A stretch of DNA of 64,000 nt, from contig NZ_JASBQE010000004.1 of NCBI RefSeq assembly GCF_029960785.1, positions 186,001-250,000 on the forward strand, read 5' to 3'. Positions 9,720 through 19,255 of the stretch are shown in pieces. The stretch's first letter is position 1. The number at the start of each line of letters is the position of its first letter. Made by a program: the position numbers and the translations under genes. The DNA comes from Polyangium sp. 15x6 (GTDB taxonomy: Bacteria > Myxococcota_A > Polyangia > Polyangiales > Polyangiaceae). Under the pieces are notes generated by a model that saw only the letters and a program-made list of their open reading frames with translations, searched no databases and was not told the origin of the DNA.

Positions 9720-11822
9720 ATGGCGAAAAATTCCAGCGTATCCAATCTCGTATTCAAAAACGCGACGCTCGCAGCGCTGCTCGCCGTGGGATCGGCAAGC
9801 GCGTGGGCCGGGTGCGCGACCAGCACCTCGGACATGTCGCCCGGCGGCGACGGGGGCAGCGGCGACGGCGCGTCCGGCGGGCAGGGCGGCTCCGCGGGGC
9901 AAGGCGGTATGCCGGGGCAGGGCGGCGCGGGGATGGGCGGCGCAGGGCAGGGCGGCGGCTCGGCCTGCGGGCCCGGCACGACGCTCTGCGGGGACGCCTG
10001 CACGGTCCTCGCGTTCGACCCGAAAAACTGCGGCGGTTGCGGAAATGCCTGCGCGGCCGGCGAGGTCTGCTCGGTCGGCCAGTGCGGGATCACCTGCCTC
10101 GGCGGCACGACCCAATGCAATGACACGTGCGTGGACCTCCAGAACGACCCGAACAACTGCGGCGCGTGCGGCACCACGTGCCCCGAGGGCCAGGTCTGTT
10201 CGGCGGGGCAATGCGGGACGTCGTGCGTGGGCGCGACGGTCTGCAATGGCTCCTGCGTGGACCTCGACACGGACCCGGCGAATTGCGGCGCGTGCGGGTA
10301 TACGTGCCCCGCAGGCCAGGTCTGCTCGATCGGGCAATGCGCGGTGACCTGCCTCGGCGGCTCGGCCCTGTGCGGGTCGAATTGCGTGGATCTCGATACG
10401 GATCCGGCGAATTGCGGCGCGTGCGGGAATGCGTGCGCGTCGGGGCAGCTCTGCGCGGCGGGCATGTGCGTGAGCATCGGCGAATGCAATGCGCCGTTCC
10501 TCTTGTGCGGGCAGCTCTGCGTCTCGCCCACGACGGACCCGTCGAACTGCGGGTCGTGCGGCAACAAGTGCGCGGCCGGCTCGTCGTGCGTGGACGGGAG
10601 CTGCCAGGTCTGCGACAGCACGACGACGGACTGCGACAACGACGGCTGGCTCGCGAGCGAGGGGGATTGCTGCGACAAACCCGGCCTCTGCGGCGCCGAG
10701 CCCGAGAAGGTGAATCCGGGCGCGATCGAGGTCGTGGGCAACGGCATCGACGACAACTGCAACACGAAGACCGATCTCTTCGACCTGGAAGACACGGTCT
10801 CCTGCGACGACGGGCTGGCCTCCGATTCGTCGTCCGCGACCGATTACGCCAAGGCGCTCGGCATCTGCCGCACGACGACGGAAAACGCCCAGAAGCCGGA
10901 GAGGACGTGGGGCCTGCTCAGCGCCAAGCTCCTGCGCGCCGACGGTACGGAGCTCGGGGATCCGAGGGCGGCGTCGATCCGCCAGGGCTTCGGCGGCATC
11001 TCGCCGGCCGTGCTGGAGGGCAAGAGCGCCGTCGTGCTGTCGAGCGGCATCGCCTCGGACGCGACACAGACGAACCCCGGGCCGAACGGCGGCGCACCGA
11101 ACGGCTTCAACGTGTCGACGTCGCACACGCCCATCAGCAACGTGCTGATCTCCGGCGGCGGTGATTTCTCGGTCAAGGATTGGTTTGCTACGCCAAACCT
11201 TCCGCTCAAGCCCGCGAACGGCCTGCCCGACTCGCCGGGCTGCAACGCGAGCAACACGCCGGAGGCCGAGGACTCGGTCATGCTCGTGCTGCGGCTGCGG
11301 GCGCCCACGAATGCACGGGCATTCTCGTTCAACTCGTACTTCATGTCGGCCGAGTACCCGGAGTTCGTCTGCACGAGCTACAACGATCAGTTCATCGCGC
11401 TCGTCGACACGCCGAGCGGCGTGCCCTCGCCGACGCCGAACCCGGTCGACAAGAACCTGATGACGTTCACGAAGGGCAACCAGAAATGGCCGATCGGCAT
11501 CAACATCGCGCAGGGCACGGATCTCTTCGCCGTCTGCGACTCGCAAGCCGCGTCGCCGACCTGCTGGGATACGAGCGTCAGCGCGACCTCGTGCTCGCTC
11601 GGCTCGACGCAGCTCATGGGCACGGGATTCGAATCGGACGGTGATTGCCTGATCGGCGGCGGCACGTTCTGGCTGACGACCGCGGGTAACGTGGTCCCCG
11701 GGCAAATCGTGGAGATCCGCATCGCGCTCTGGGACGTGGGCGACTCGTCGTACGACTCGCTCGCGATTCTGGACGGCTTCCAGTGGCTCTCGGCGGCGAC
11801 CCTGCCCGGCACCGGCGGTTGA
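9720..11822 (+). CDS. Cys-rich surface protein with MopE-like motif and choice-of-anchor L domain
   Basis: Encodes 700 aa from ATG 9720; the frame is open upstream, but this start leads directly into a signal peptide. Signal 1-31, possible lipid Cys32 (A-W-A-G-C, atypical lipobox), Gly-rich linker ~40-80, and five Cys-rich repeats at ~83-298 (N-C-G-A-C-G ... C-P-x-G-Q-V-C). A Cys/Asp motif (D-C-D-N-D-G-W ... G-I-D-D-N-C) at ~303-352 resembles the MopE-type putative metal-binding motif. Residues ~360-690 match the choice-of-anchor L layout (S-A-E-Y-P-E-F, Y-N-D-Q-F-I-A). Such Cys repeats are often mislabelled tryptophan synthase alpha chain. Probable cell-surface adhesive protein; ligand unknown. 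AAGGAGG lies at 9684-9690, too far to serve this ATG normally. Confidence 0.85.
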   Translation: MAKNSSVSNLVFKNATLAALLAVGSASAWAGCATSTSDMSPGGDGGSGDGASGGQGGSAGQGGMPGQGGAGMGGAGQGGGSACGPGTTLCGDACTVLAFDPKNCGGCGNACAAGEVCSVGQCGITCLGGTTQCNDTCVDLQNDPNNCGACGTTCPEGQVCSAGQCGTSCVGATVCNGSCVDLDTDPANCGACGYTCPAGQVCSIGQCAVTCLGGSALCGSNCVDLDTDPANCGACGNACASGQLCAAGMCVSIGECNAPFLLCGQLCVSPTTDPSNCGSCGNKCAAGSSCVDGSCQVCDSTTTDCDNDGWLASEGDCCDKPGLCGAEPEKVNPGAIEVVGNGIDDNCNTKTDLFDLEDTVSCDDGLASDSSSATDYAKALGICRTTTENAQKPERTWGLLSAKLLRADGTELGDPRAASIRQGFGGISPAVLEGKSAVVLSSGIASDATQTNPGPNGGAPNGFNVSTSHTPISNVLISGGGDFSVKDWFATPNLPLKPANGLPDSPGCNASNTPEAEDSVMLVLRLRAPTNARAFSFNSYFMSAEYPEFVCTSYNDQFIALVDTPSGVPSPTPNPVDKNLMTFTKGNQKWPIGINIAQGTDLFAVCDSQAASPTCWDTSVSATSCSLGSTQLMGTGFESDGDCLIGGGTFWLTTAGNVVPGQIVEIRIALWDVGDSSYDSLAILDGFQWLSAATLPGTGG

Positions 11823-11920
11823 TGGGCCCAACGTGGGGGGCTCCGGTCCGGTCGGCCCCCCACGTCCCCCGCCGCTCGCCTTCACTTCGCTGGGTCGCCG
11901 GGGTTTTTCCGATGGATACA

Positions 11921-11960
11921 AAATGAAAACGGGCGGCCATTTGGCCGCCCGCTTTCGTTT
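11921..11960. terminator. Bidirectional intrinsic terminator
   Basis: A 9-bp G+C-rich stem (11931-11939 with 11942-11950, 2-nt loop) is followed by gctttcgttt on the plus side and by GTTTTCATTTT on the minus side. It sits between the convergent Cys-rich protein gene and hcp and can serve both. Confidence 0.85.
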
Positions 11961-11980
11961 GGCTGGGCGTTAGCCCAACA

Positions 11981-12484
11981 TCAGACGAGGGGGGTCTCCC
12001 AGTCGTCCTCGGCCGTGATGCCGCCCTCGGTCCACGTCCAGATGATCTTCTGGTACGTGAACGCGATCTCCTCGTACTCGGCGTACTTCATGAGATCGGG
12101 GTTCCGGTTGTTCGGCATGCGGAAGTTGATCGACGCGATGTTCGCGTTGATCAGGCGCACCGTGTAGTGGTTCACCTCGGTGCCGACGCCCTGCTGCGCC
12201 TTCACCTGCGGCGTGTAGTGCTTGAGCTCCCACTCCGAGATGTTCTCGTTGTTGACGAGCGAGCTGTAGAGCAGCGGCGACGCCTTATCGAGCTCCTTCG
12301 TCACGATGAAGGGCTTGTGCATGCGCTTGCCGGTCGGCAGGCCGCTCGCCGGATCGCGGGGGCTCATGATCTCGTGCGAGACCGCGATGACCATGATGCT
12401 GTTCTCGCGACCCTTCTGGGTCACGGAGCCCTTGATCTCGCCCTGCTTCTGCCCCTTCAGACGGAGATACGCATTGAGAGCCAT
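11981..12484 (-). CDS. hcp: Type VI secretion tube protein Hcp
   Basis: Encodes 167 aa from ATG 12482-12484, with AAGAGG upstream on the minus strand. Hcp forms stacked hexameric rings that make the inner tube of the type VI secretion system and can carry effectors. Family features: start with A-L-N-A-Y-L-R-L-K-G, then G-S-V-T-Q-K-G-R-E-N, the H-K-P-F-I-V-T-K-E-L-D block near residue 80 and a beta-rich C-terminal half ending in W-E-T-P-L-V. Length is normal. No other T6SS gene (tssB/C, vgrG, clpV) is in the window, so this is an isolated copy that either supplies a main locus elsewhere or is dedicated to an effector. It is flanked by terminators on both sides, so it is probably transcribed alone. 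Confidence 0.93.
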   Translation of the reverse strand: MALNAYLRLKGQKQGEIKGSVTQKGRENSIMVIAVSHEIMSPRDPASGLPTGKRMHKPFIVTKELDKASPLLYSSLVNNENISEWELKHYTPQVKAQQGVGTEVNHYTVRLINANIASINFRMPNNRNPDLMKYAEYEEIAFTYQKIIWTWTEGGITAEDDWETPLV

Positions 12485-12775
12485 GGTGCTAACCTCTTCC
12501 GTTTGGTCGCGCCGTCCCCTGGACTCAGTCTACGCCTTATTGCGCGCTGGCAGATGACGGTCTCCCAGCCGAACCCGGAGATCCGAAAACCTCCGCGTAC
12601 GGTCTTTCGGCTTTCCCTCGTTTCCGCGCCGGCGTCAAGCATCTTCGTGCCGGGCTTTCGAGGGGCGCCGACCAGACACCATTGCAGTCATCATGCCACC
12701 CCGCAGACGACAAAAAGACGCAGCCAGGCCGTACGGCTACCGTGTCATTGCGCGGATTCAGGGGGAGGGTGGGGC
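12485..12775. other. Intergenic gap upstream of hcp
   Basis: About 290 bp between the hcp start and the terminator of the MoxR gene. It should hold the hcp promoter. I see a TAGACT-like -10 candidate on the minus strand (about 12520-12535) but no convincing -35. No gene with plausible coding character is visible on either strand. Confidence 0.4.
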
Positions 12776-12824
12776 AAAAAGCCTGGATCTTCGATGCCCC
12801 ACCATGGGGAAAAGAAGATCCAGG
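12776..12824 (-). terminator. Intrinsic terminator of the MoxR gene
   Basis: Perfect 11-bp inverted repeat (12782-12792 with 12814-12824), with a possible inner CCCC/GGGG pairing in the loop. On the minus strand it is followed after one base by TTTTT (12780-12776). It starts 11 bp past the MoxR stop codon. Confidence 0.88.
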
Positions 12825-12834
12825 ATGCGGCGCG

Positions 12835-13674
12835 TCAGGAGCGGTATTTGCGGCCGCCCGCGAGCTGATCGGCGTAAGCGACGAGATCCTGCTCTTTTTT
12901 GAGCAGCGCGCCGAGGAAGGGGAGCGCCTGTTCGAGCTTCACCTCGTCGATGCCCGCCTTGCGGAGCGCGGCGATCCAGTCGATGAGCTCGCTCGTCGAC
13001 GGGCGCTTGCGCAGCCGCGACATGTTGCGGATCTCGTAGAACACCGAGAGGACCTGATCGATCAGCGCCCGCGCGAGCTCCGGGTGGTGCACGTTCACGA
13101 TCTGCCGCATGAACTCGCGGTCGGGGAAATCGATGAAGTGAAAGACGCAGCGGCGCAGGAACGCGTCCGGCAGCTCTTTCTCGTTGTTGCTCGTGATGAC
13201 GACCACGGGCCGCTCCTTCGCGACGTACTCGTCGCCCGTCTCGGTCACGCGAAAGCGCATGCGATCGAGCTCGTGGAGCAGGTCGTTCGGGAACTCGAGG
13301 TCGGCCTTGTCGATCTCGTCGATGAGGAGCACGACCCGTTTGTCCGAAGCGAGCGCGCGGCCGAGGGGGCCGAGCTTGATGTAACGGCGGATGTCGCGCA
13401 CGTCGCCGTCGCCGAAGCGCGAGTCGTAGAGGCGCTGGACCGTGTCGTAGACGTAGAGCCCGTCCTGCGCACGCGTGGTGCTCTTGACGTGCCAGGGGAT
13501 GAGCTCGGTCTCGAGCGTCTGGGCGATCGCCTCGGCGAGCAAGGTCTTGCCCGTGCCAGGCTCACCCTTCACGAGCAGGGGGCGTTCGAGCGCGAGGGCG
13601 CAGTTCACCGCGGCCTCGAGGGATTCGTTCGTCAGGTAACCAATCGTGCCGCGGAATCGACGAAACTCCGTCAT
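12835..13674 (-). CDS. MoxR-type AAA+ ATPase
   Basis: Encodes 279 aa; ATG 13672-13674 is chosen because upstream in-frame residues are low-complexity and unlike the family. Walker A G-E-P-G-T-G-K-T at 37-44; Walker B V-V-L-L-I-D-E-I-D-K; sensor-1 region V-V-I-T-S-N-N-E-K; arginine-finger region L-R-R-C-V-F-H-F. It belongs to the MoxR-like AAA+ group, which usually acts as a chaperone for insertion or activation of proteins with a von Willebrand factor A domain. No VWA gene is adjacent here: the next gene is divergent and unrelated, and the gene has its own terminator. Its target is therefore unknown. It is distinct from the Bat-operon moxR at 31604. Confidence 0.88.
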   Translation of the reverse strand: MTEFRRFRGTIGYLTNESLEAAVNCALALERPLLVKGEPGTGKTLLAEAIAQTLETELIPWHVKSTTRAQDGLYVYDTVQRLYDSRFGDGDVRDIRRYIKLGPLGRALASDKRVVLLIDEIDKADLEFPNDLLHELDRMRFRVTETGDEYVAKERPVVVITSNNEKELPDAFLRRCVFHFIDFPDREFMRQIVNVHHPELARALIDQVLSVFYEIRNMSRLRKRPSTSELIDWIAALRKAGIDEVKLEQALPFLGALLKKEQDLVAYADQLAGGRKYRS

Positions 13675-13910
13675 GGACGGGAAGCTAAAACATCGTCTCG
13701 CCCGACGGAACGACGTTTTCCCCAATGCGTGCGGATTCCGCGAAGCGAAAGCGATCGCGGATCGCCAATGCACACATTCGCGCCCAGTGCAAGAAAATTC
13801 GGTAAATTAATGCTTGACTTCCCCTGGTGGGTTTGCTCTCTGTCTCGCACGGACCGTTGGGCCCGCTGCGAGGTTCGCCGCGGCACCCGGGGGTGCTTGT
13901 CGTGGCAGCC

Positions 13911-15710
13911 ATGGTGGACGTGAAGAATCAGGCAGATGCGCTCCCCGAGGACGCGCCCGAGGACGGGCGTATCAGCGAACCCGGACCGAGCGCCGTGGAC
14001 GAAGGGCCTTCCCCGGAGGTCGAGTCGTCCGAGCGCGACGCCGAGCGCGGCGATGCCTCTCGGGACGCAGATGCGCGCCCTCGGCGAGCGCCGATCGAGC
14101 GCGCGCTCCGTGCGCTCTTCGGTCTGACGATCGCCGCGTGCATCGGCGTGATCGCGCTGAAGGTGATCGCGCACTTCGATGTGCGCACGTTATGGGACGA
14201 CGCGTACATCTTCCAGCGATATGCGCACAACGTGCTCCATGATGGGCGCATCGCCTGGAACCCGGGCGGCGCGCCGACGTATGGGCTGACATCGCTCGCG
14301 TTCCTGGTCGTGAACGTGCCGCTGCTCGTCGCGACGCGGGGAAACATGAGCCTCGCGGCGATCCTGTCGAGCCTCCTGCCGGGCGTCGCGCTCATCGTGC
14401 TGCTCGCGTGGCTCGCGAAAGAGGCGGCCGGACGCAGGATGGCGGGCGTGGCCATCGGGCTCGTCTTCGTTTGCCTCGCGCGGTCGACGTTCGCCGACCA
14501 CTTCGTGAGCGGGATGGATACGACGTTCGGCCTGTGTTTTGGCGCGACGTACTTGATCGTCGCCCACCGGCTTTCGACCGCCCCTTCGAAGCGCCTCGTC
14601 TGGGCGCTCGGGGTGCTCGGAGGGATGTCGTTCCTGATCCGGCCCGAGCTCGCGACGATGGCCGTGCTCGTGCCGCTGTCTTTCGTGGTCTTTTCGAGGA
14701 GCCCGGAGGAGCGCCGCGGCGGGGTCGTCGCGCTCGGCGTGACGTTGCTCCTCCTCGCCGTGCATCTCGCGGCCTGCCGGTTGTATTTCGGGACGGCGCT
14801 GCCGCTGCCCTTCTGGGTGAAGGGGACCGAGCACTACGGCGCAGGGTTCGCGCGGGCGTATCGCGGCGACAACACGAAGCTCTTGATCCCGTGGCTCGGG
14901 TCTTTCTGGCCGCTCTTCGTCCCGACCGCGGTGGAGGTGCTCTCCTCGCCGCGCGCGTTCCTGAAGAAGGCCCCCGCGATCGACAAGGCGCTCGTCGTCG
15001 CGGTGATCTTTCTGCTCGGATACACGTGGCTGGTCATGACGCAGATCATGGCCCAGGCGCAGCGGTTTTATTATCCGCTCGTGCCGCTGCTCATCTACCT
15101 CGCGTCGAGCAGCCTCACCCGGCTTTGGGCGCTCGCACCCAGGCAGGCGGCGCCCTCGCACACGGGCGCGCTCGTCGCCGCGGGGGCGCTCGTGTTCGCG
15201 TTATGGGACGTCGCGCCCTCGTTCACGACGGCCGGCAAGGATCTGCTCGGCGCGGCGCTCGGCGGGTCGATCGGCCGGTTCGACATGCAAAAGCACGTGC
15301 TCGAGCAGGGGCCGCAGGGATACTGGTTCAAGCTCGATCGCTTCGCCGCCCTTCCGGACGACACCGTCATCGCGACGACCGAGGTCGGCTTGCTCGGCGC
15401 GCTGAATTCGACGAAGACCGTCGTCGATCTCGCGGGATTGAACGAGCCGCGGTTCGCGCATTCTCGATTCTCGGCCGAGACGCTGTTCACGGTCTGGAAG
15501 CCGGACATCATCTACATGCCTCATCCGGATTACGAGGAGATGACCGAGGGCATCCAGCGGCACCCCGCGCTCGCGGATTACGACGTGTACACGAAGGGGC
15601 AGATCCAGACGAGCTCGTTCGGCGTCGCCATTCGAAAGAGCAGCAAGTATCACGCCCAGATGGACGCGATCGTGAAGGAGAGACGCCGCCCGGGCGACGG
15701 CAAGCGGTGA
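13911..15710 (+). CDS. GT-C family membrane glycosyltransferase
   Basis: Encodes 599 aa. ATG 13911 is preferred over 13827, since the extra 28 residues look non-coding; the ribosome site is weak either way. Residues 1-65 are an acidic cytoplasmic tail and the first helix follows at about 70-90. The first outer loop reads W-D-D-A-Y-I-F-Q-R-Y-A-H-N ... N-P-G-G, the paired-acidic signature seen in polyprenyl-phosphate-sugar-dependent GT-C enzymes such as arabinofuranosyl- and mannosyltransferases. About ten further helices reach residue ~460, followed by a soluble ~130-residue C-terminal domain. Donor and acceptor are unknown. It diverges from the MoxR gene; the ~235-bp gap includes an AT-rich island (13790-13815) that may hold promoter elements. 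Confidence 0.82.
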   Translation: MVDVKNQADALPEDAPEDGRISEPGPSAVDEGPSPEVESSERDAERGDASRDADARPRRAPIERALRALFGLTIAACIGVIALKVIAHFDVRTLWDDAYIFQRYAHNVLHDGRIAWNPGGAPTYGLTSLAFLVVNVPLLVATRGNMSLAAILSSLLPGVALIVLLAWLAKEAAGRRMAGVAIGLVFVCLARSTFADHFVSGMDTTFGLCFGATYLIVAHRLSTAPSKRLVWALGVLGGMSFLIRPELATMAVLVPLSFVVFSRSPEERRGGVVALGVTLLLLAVHLAACRLYFGTALPLPFWVKGTEHYGAGFARAYRGDNTKLLIPWLGSFWPLFVPTAVEVLSSPRAFLKKAPAIDKALVVAVIFLLGYTWLVMTQIMAQAQRFYYPLVPLLIYLASSSLTRLWALAPRQAAPSHTGALVAAGALVFALWDVAPSFTTAGKDLLGAALGGSIGRFDMQKHVLEQGPQGYWFKLDRFAALPDDTVIATTEVGLLGALNSTKTVVDLAGLNEPRFAHSRFSAETLFTVWKPDIIYMPHPDYEEMTEGIQRHPALADYDVYTKGQIQTSSFGVAIRKSSKYHAQMDAIVKERRRPGDGKR

Positions 15711-15756
15711 GCGGCTCCGGAGGCGCGCGGTTTGCACCGGCGCGCAAGGCGTGCGT

Positions 15757-16137
15757 TCACGTGTCCGTCCGAAGGAGCTCCTTCGCGAAGGCCGGATAAT
15801 CGAGCGGCTTCGTGAAGATTCGTGGCTCGGGATCGAATGCCTTGGCGCGGGCCGCGACGATCTCGGGATAACCCGTCACCATGAAAATGGGCAGCGTGGG
15901 GTTGCAGGAGCGCGCGTACTTCGCGACGGCGATGCCGTCGGCGTGCGGCATTTGAATGTCCGTGACCAGGACGTCGGGCGCGGGCGCGCGCGAGAGCCGC
16001 CCGATGGCGTGAGCGCCGTCGTGCGCCACCTCGACGTCGAAGCCGTCCTCGCGAAGCATCCGCACGAAGACACGCGCCGAGCGGATGTCGTCGTCCACCA
16101 GAAGGACCAGTCGCCGCGGCTTCGTTTTCACGTCCAC
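15757..16137 (-). CDS. Single-domain response regulator (receiver)
   Basis: Encodes 126 aa from GTG 16135-16137, preceded by AGGTG about 8 nt upstream; residues further upstream in the frame belong to the shadow of the sigma-54 regulator. It is a CheY-like receiver: acidic pocket D-D-D at 15-17, phospho-acceptor Asp60 in V-T-D-I-Q-M-P, Thr88 and the conserved Lys110 in F-T-K-P. No output domain is present, so it should act as a phosphorelay or protein-interaction switch. It is the last gene of a minus-strand unit, 52 bp after the sigma-54 regulator, so the globin-coupled kinase may phosphorylate both; this is inference. Confidence 0.85.
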   Translation of the reverse strand: MDVKTKPRRLVLLVDDDIRSARVFVRMLREDGFDVEVAHDGAHAIGRLSRAPAPDVLVTDIQMPHADGIAVAKYARSCNPTLPIFMVTGYPEIVAARAKAFDPEPRIFTKPLDYPAFAKELLRTDT

Positions 16138-16189
16138 GCGCGGGGCACCTACAAACGCCGTGCCACCCCGACCGCTTTCGTCCGCAGGA

Positions 16190-17587
16190 TCAGCTCTTTT
16201 TCTCTTTTTCCTTCGCGGCGACGCCGTACTCGTGCAGGCGGTACTGGATGGTGCGCACGCTGATGTCGAGCATCTCGGCGGCCTTCGCCGTGGAGCCGTT
16301 CGTGGCGTCGAGCGTGGAGAGGATCGCGAAGCGCTCGATCTCGGCCATCGTGGCGCCCGGGATCCGCACGCCGCCCTTGGGCAGCGGGGCCACGTCGATC
16401 GGCAGGTCGCCCTCGTCGATCTGCGTGCCCTCGCAGAGCACCACGGCGCGCTCGATCGCATTCTCGAGCTCGCGCACGTTGCCCGGCCACCGGTGGGCGA
16501 GGAGCTTGGCGCGGGCGCGGTCGTGGAAGCCCTCGATGCGCTTCTTGTTCTCGAGCGCGAAGCGCTTCAGGAAATGCGCCGCGAGCAAGAGCACGTCGCC
16601 GCCGCGCAGGCGGAGCGCCGGCATCTCGATGTGCACGACGTTCAGGCGGTAGTAGAGATCCTCGCGGAATCGGCCGTCGTGCACGTCCTTCGCGAGGTCG
16701 CGGTTCGTCGCGGCGACGAGGCGCACGTCGACCTCGACGGGCTCGTTGCCGCCGACGCGCTCGAACGTGCGCTCCTGCAAGACGCGGAGGAGTTTGACCT
16801 GGGTCGCCGGCGGGATCTCGCCGACCTCGTCGAGGAACAAGGTGCCGCCGTTCGCCTGCTCGAAGCGGCCCACGCGGCGTTTGTCGGCGCCCGTGAAGGC
16901 GCCTCGCTCGTGGCCGAAGAGCTCGCTCTCGAGGAGGCTCTCGGCGAGGGCCGCGCAATGCAGCGTGATGAAGGGGCCGCTCGCGCGCGGGCTCTTCTTG
17001 TGGATGGCCCGCGCGAGCTCGCCCTTGCCCGTGCCGCTCTCACCGGTGATGAGGACCGTGGCGCGGGCCGGCGCGACCTGCTTGGCGACGCGGTAGACCT
17101 TCTGCAGCGCCGGGCTCGATCCGATGAGGCCCTCGAACCCCTCGCCCTCGCGCTCGCGGAGCTGGCGGCGAAGCTCTTCGGCCTCGGCCTTGAGGTTCGT
17201 CCGCTCGATCACGCGCTCGATCGAGAGCGTGAGCGCGTCGAAATCGACGGGCTTCGTGATGAAATCGTCGGCGCCGCTGCGCATCGCCTGGACGGCGGTC
17301 GAGACCTCGCCGAACGCGGTCACCATGATGACGGGGACGCTCGGGTACGTGGCGCGGAGCTTCTGCAAGAGCTCGAGGCCGTCCATGCGCGGCATCTTGA
17401 GGTCGGTCACGACGACGTCCGGCGGGCGCTCGGCCGCGATTTGCAGCGCGCTCGGCCCATCGGCCGCGGCGTCGACCGCGTAACCCTCCTGCCGGAGCAG
17501 CTTTTCGAGGCCGGAACGAGCGCTCGCCTCGTCGTCGACGACGAGCACGCGCGCCTTGGGTTTGCCCGCGATCTTCGTATCCGTCAT
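16190..17587 (-). CDS. Sigma-54-dependent response regulator (NtrC type)
   Basis: Encodes 465 aa, ATG 17585-17587. Receiver domain 10-130 with phospho-acceptor Asp62 (V-T-D-L-K-M-P) and Lys112; AAA+ domain ~150-390 with Walker A G-E-S-G-T-G-K-G (182-189), the sigma-54-contacting G-A-F-T-G-A-D loop (229-235) and Walker B T-L-F-L-D-E (249-254); Fis-type helix-turn-helix ~420-455 ([16 protein letters not shown]). When phosphorylated it should activate RNA polymerase-sigma54 at target promoters. It starts 7 bp after the stop of the histidine kinase gene, its evident partner. I found no convincing -24/-12 promoter in the neighbouring gaps, so targets are probably elsewhere. Confidence 0.95.
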   Translation of the reverse strand: MTDTKIAGKPKARVLVVDDEASARSGLEKLLRQEGYAVDAAADGPSALQIAAERPPDVVVTDLKMPRMDGLELLQKLRATYPSVPVIMVTAFGEVSTAVQAMRSGADDFITKPVDFDALTLSIERVIERTNLKAEAEELRRQLREREGEGFEGLIGSSPALQKVYRVAKQVAPARATVLITGESGTGKGELARAIHKKSPRASGPFITLHCAALAESLLESELFGHERGAFTGADKRRVGRFEQANGGTLFLDEVGEIPPATQVKLLRVLQERTFERVGGNEPVEVDVRLVAATNRDLAKDVHDGRFREDLYYRLNVVHIEMPALRLRGGDVLLLAAHFLKRFALENKKRIEGFHDRARAKLLAHRWPGNVRELENAIERAVVLCEGTQIDEGDLPIDVAPLPKGGVRIPGATMAEIERFAILSTLDATNGSTAKAAEMLDISVRTIQYRLHEYGVAAKEKEKKS

Positions 17588-17594
17588 GGGAGCC

Positions 17595-19253
17595 TCAAGC
17601 GAGAATCTTCCCCGTATTCGACTCGGCGCCGTGGGCGCCGAGGCGCACCGGGAGCGAGACACGGAATACCGTCCTGCCGGGGTGGCTGTCGACGTCGATC
17701 ATGCCGCCGTGGTCGGTGACGATGCGGTGGACGATGGCGAGGCCGAGGCCCGTGCCCTCGGGCTTCGTCGAGAAAAACGGGTCGAAGATCGGGGCGTCGG
17801 GGCTCGAAAGGCCAGGCCCGTCGTCCTCGACCTCGATCACGACGTCGCGCGGCCTGCGCCGGGCCCGGAGCGTGACGGCGCCGCCGCCCGTCGGCTGGAG
17901 CGCCTCGACCGCGTTCTGCAGGAGGTTCAGGAGGACCTGCTGGATCTTGGGCGTGTCGAGGTCGAGGACGAGCTCGGTCGCGGGGAGCTCGAGGGCGAGC
18001 GTCACACCGGTCTGGATCGCGCGCGCCTCGACGAGCTTGCTCGCGCGCTCGCACACGGCGTGCACCGACGTGGGGCGCAGCTCGAGGGGTTTTGGGCGCG
18101 CGAAATCCAGGAACTCGCTGACGAGCTTGCCGAGGCGCTTGATCTCCTCGCCCACGATGTGGACGGCTTCGAGCTGATCGCCGTCGGCGCCGCTCTTGCG
18201 CAGGCCTCGTTCGAGGAAGGTGACGTGGAGCTGGGCGCCGTTCAGCGGGTTTCGGATCTCGTGCGCGAGGCCCGCGGCGAGCGTGCCCACGGCCGCGAGT
18301 TTTTCGTTTTGCCGGAGACGCACGGCGAGCGCGTTCTCGTCGGTCGTGTCGCGGCCGACGGCGAAGAGGACGATGTCGTCGTCGTCGCCCGGCGCATACG
18401 CGAATTGAAAGCGGACGTCGCGGATCTTGCCGGCGCGGGTGCGGACCGCGCTCTCGACGTCGTCGAGGGTGGCGCGGCTCTCGCGGCCCTCGAGGAGCGC
18501 GTGGAGGAGGCCGGCCTGTTCGTCGCGGAGGCCCTCGGGCAGGAGCGCCTCGTGGAAAGGCGCGCCGATGACCTCCTCGCGGCCGAGGCCCGTGACACGC
18601 TCGGCCTCGCGGTTGAAGAGGCGGATCTTGCCTTCGCGATCGAGGCCGACGACGAGCACGCGGGCGAGCTCCACGGCGCTGACGTAACGATGCTCGGTGC
18701 GGCGCAAGGCGAGGTCGACCTCGGCGCGTTCGAGGCGCTCGCGTTGCTGCGTGCGCGCGAGGAAATGATCGCGGTAGCCTTCGAGCATGAACGCGAGCTC
18801 GAGGTCGAGGGCACGATCGAGCGCCTCGCGGCAGGCGCGGGACTCTTCGCCCATCGTGTCGTCGACGACGCGGAGGAGCTCGACGCGGATGAGCGCCATC
18901 GCGGTGAACATGTAGCGCTGCGGGAGGCCGATCTGGACGTGGATCCGGCCGATTTCGAGGGTCTTCTTGAAGTACGCCTCGTCGTGCGGGCCCGCGCAGA
19001 GCCGATCCATCCAGCGGACCATGGAGCCCTGGAGGCGCTTGATCTGCTCCTCGCCCGTGAAGACGTCGTGCGCGTCGTCGTGCTCGCGGATGCGGTCGTA
19101 AAAGGCGGTGGCGATGCGCTCGAAATGCGGGGCGGCGAGGGGCCGGAGCGCGCGGAGCAGGCGCGCGTCCTCGTCGCTGAAGCGCACGTATCGAAGAAGC
19201 TCCTGGACCAGGGTTTCGTCGGTCGCTGCGCGGAGAGGTGCCAATCGGACCAT
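17595..19253 (-). CDS. Globin-coupled sensor histidine kinase
   Basis: Encodes 552 aa. ATG 19251-19253 is chosen over long upstream residues that are a shadow; a GTG two codons earlier is possible. Residues ~10-165 fit the protoglobin/globin-coupled sensor domain (helical, R-Y-V-R-F-S-D-E-D ... F-Y-D-R-I), with the [14 protein letters not shown] signature placing the heme proximal histidine at His105. A PAS-like domain follows at ~190-300, then HisKA with His331 (L-A-H-E-I-R-N-P) and HATPase with N-box Asn447, D-D-G-P-G (~477) and G-T-G-L-G-L (500-505). No membrane helix is seen, so it should be a cytosolic heme sensor for O2 (or NO/CO/redox) driving the sigma-54 regulator encoded 7 bp downstream. 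It starts 2 nt after the stop of the Cys-rich small gene. Confidence 0.87.
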   Translation of the reverse strand: MVRLAPLRAATDETLVQELLRYVRFSDEDARLLRALRPLAAPHFERIATAFYDRIREHDDAHDVFTGEEQIKRLQGSMVRWMDRLCAGPHDEAYFKKTLEIGRIHVQIGLPQRYMFTAMALIRVELLRVVDDTMGEESRACREALDRALDLELAFMLEGYRDHFLARTQQRERLERAEVDLALRRTEHRYVSAVELARVLVVGLDREGKIRLFNREAERVTGLGREEVIGAPFHEALLPEGLRDEQAGLLHALLEGRESRATLDDVESAVRTRAGKIRDVRFQFAYAPGDDDDIVLFAVGRDTTDENALAVRLRQNEKLAAVGTLAAGLAHEIRNPLNGAQLHVTFLERGLRKSGADGDQLEAVHIVGEEIKRLGKLVSEFLDFARPKPLELRPTSVHAVCERASKLVEARAIQTGVTLALELPATELVLDLDTPKIQQVLLNLLQNAVEALQPTGGGAVTLRARRRPRDVVIEVEDDGPGLSSPDAPIFDPFFSTKPEGTGLGLAIVHRIVTDHGGMIDVDSHPGRTVFRVSLPVRLGAHGAESNTGKILA

Positions 19254-19255
19254 GA

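Noticed and set aside
9231-11921. 896-codon minus-strand open frame opposite the Cys-rich surface protein
   Set aside because: The plus strand has clear signal peptide, Cys repeats and anchor-L domain; this frame is Arg/Ala-rich shadow.
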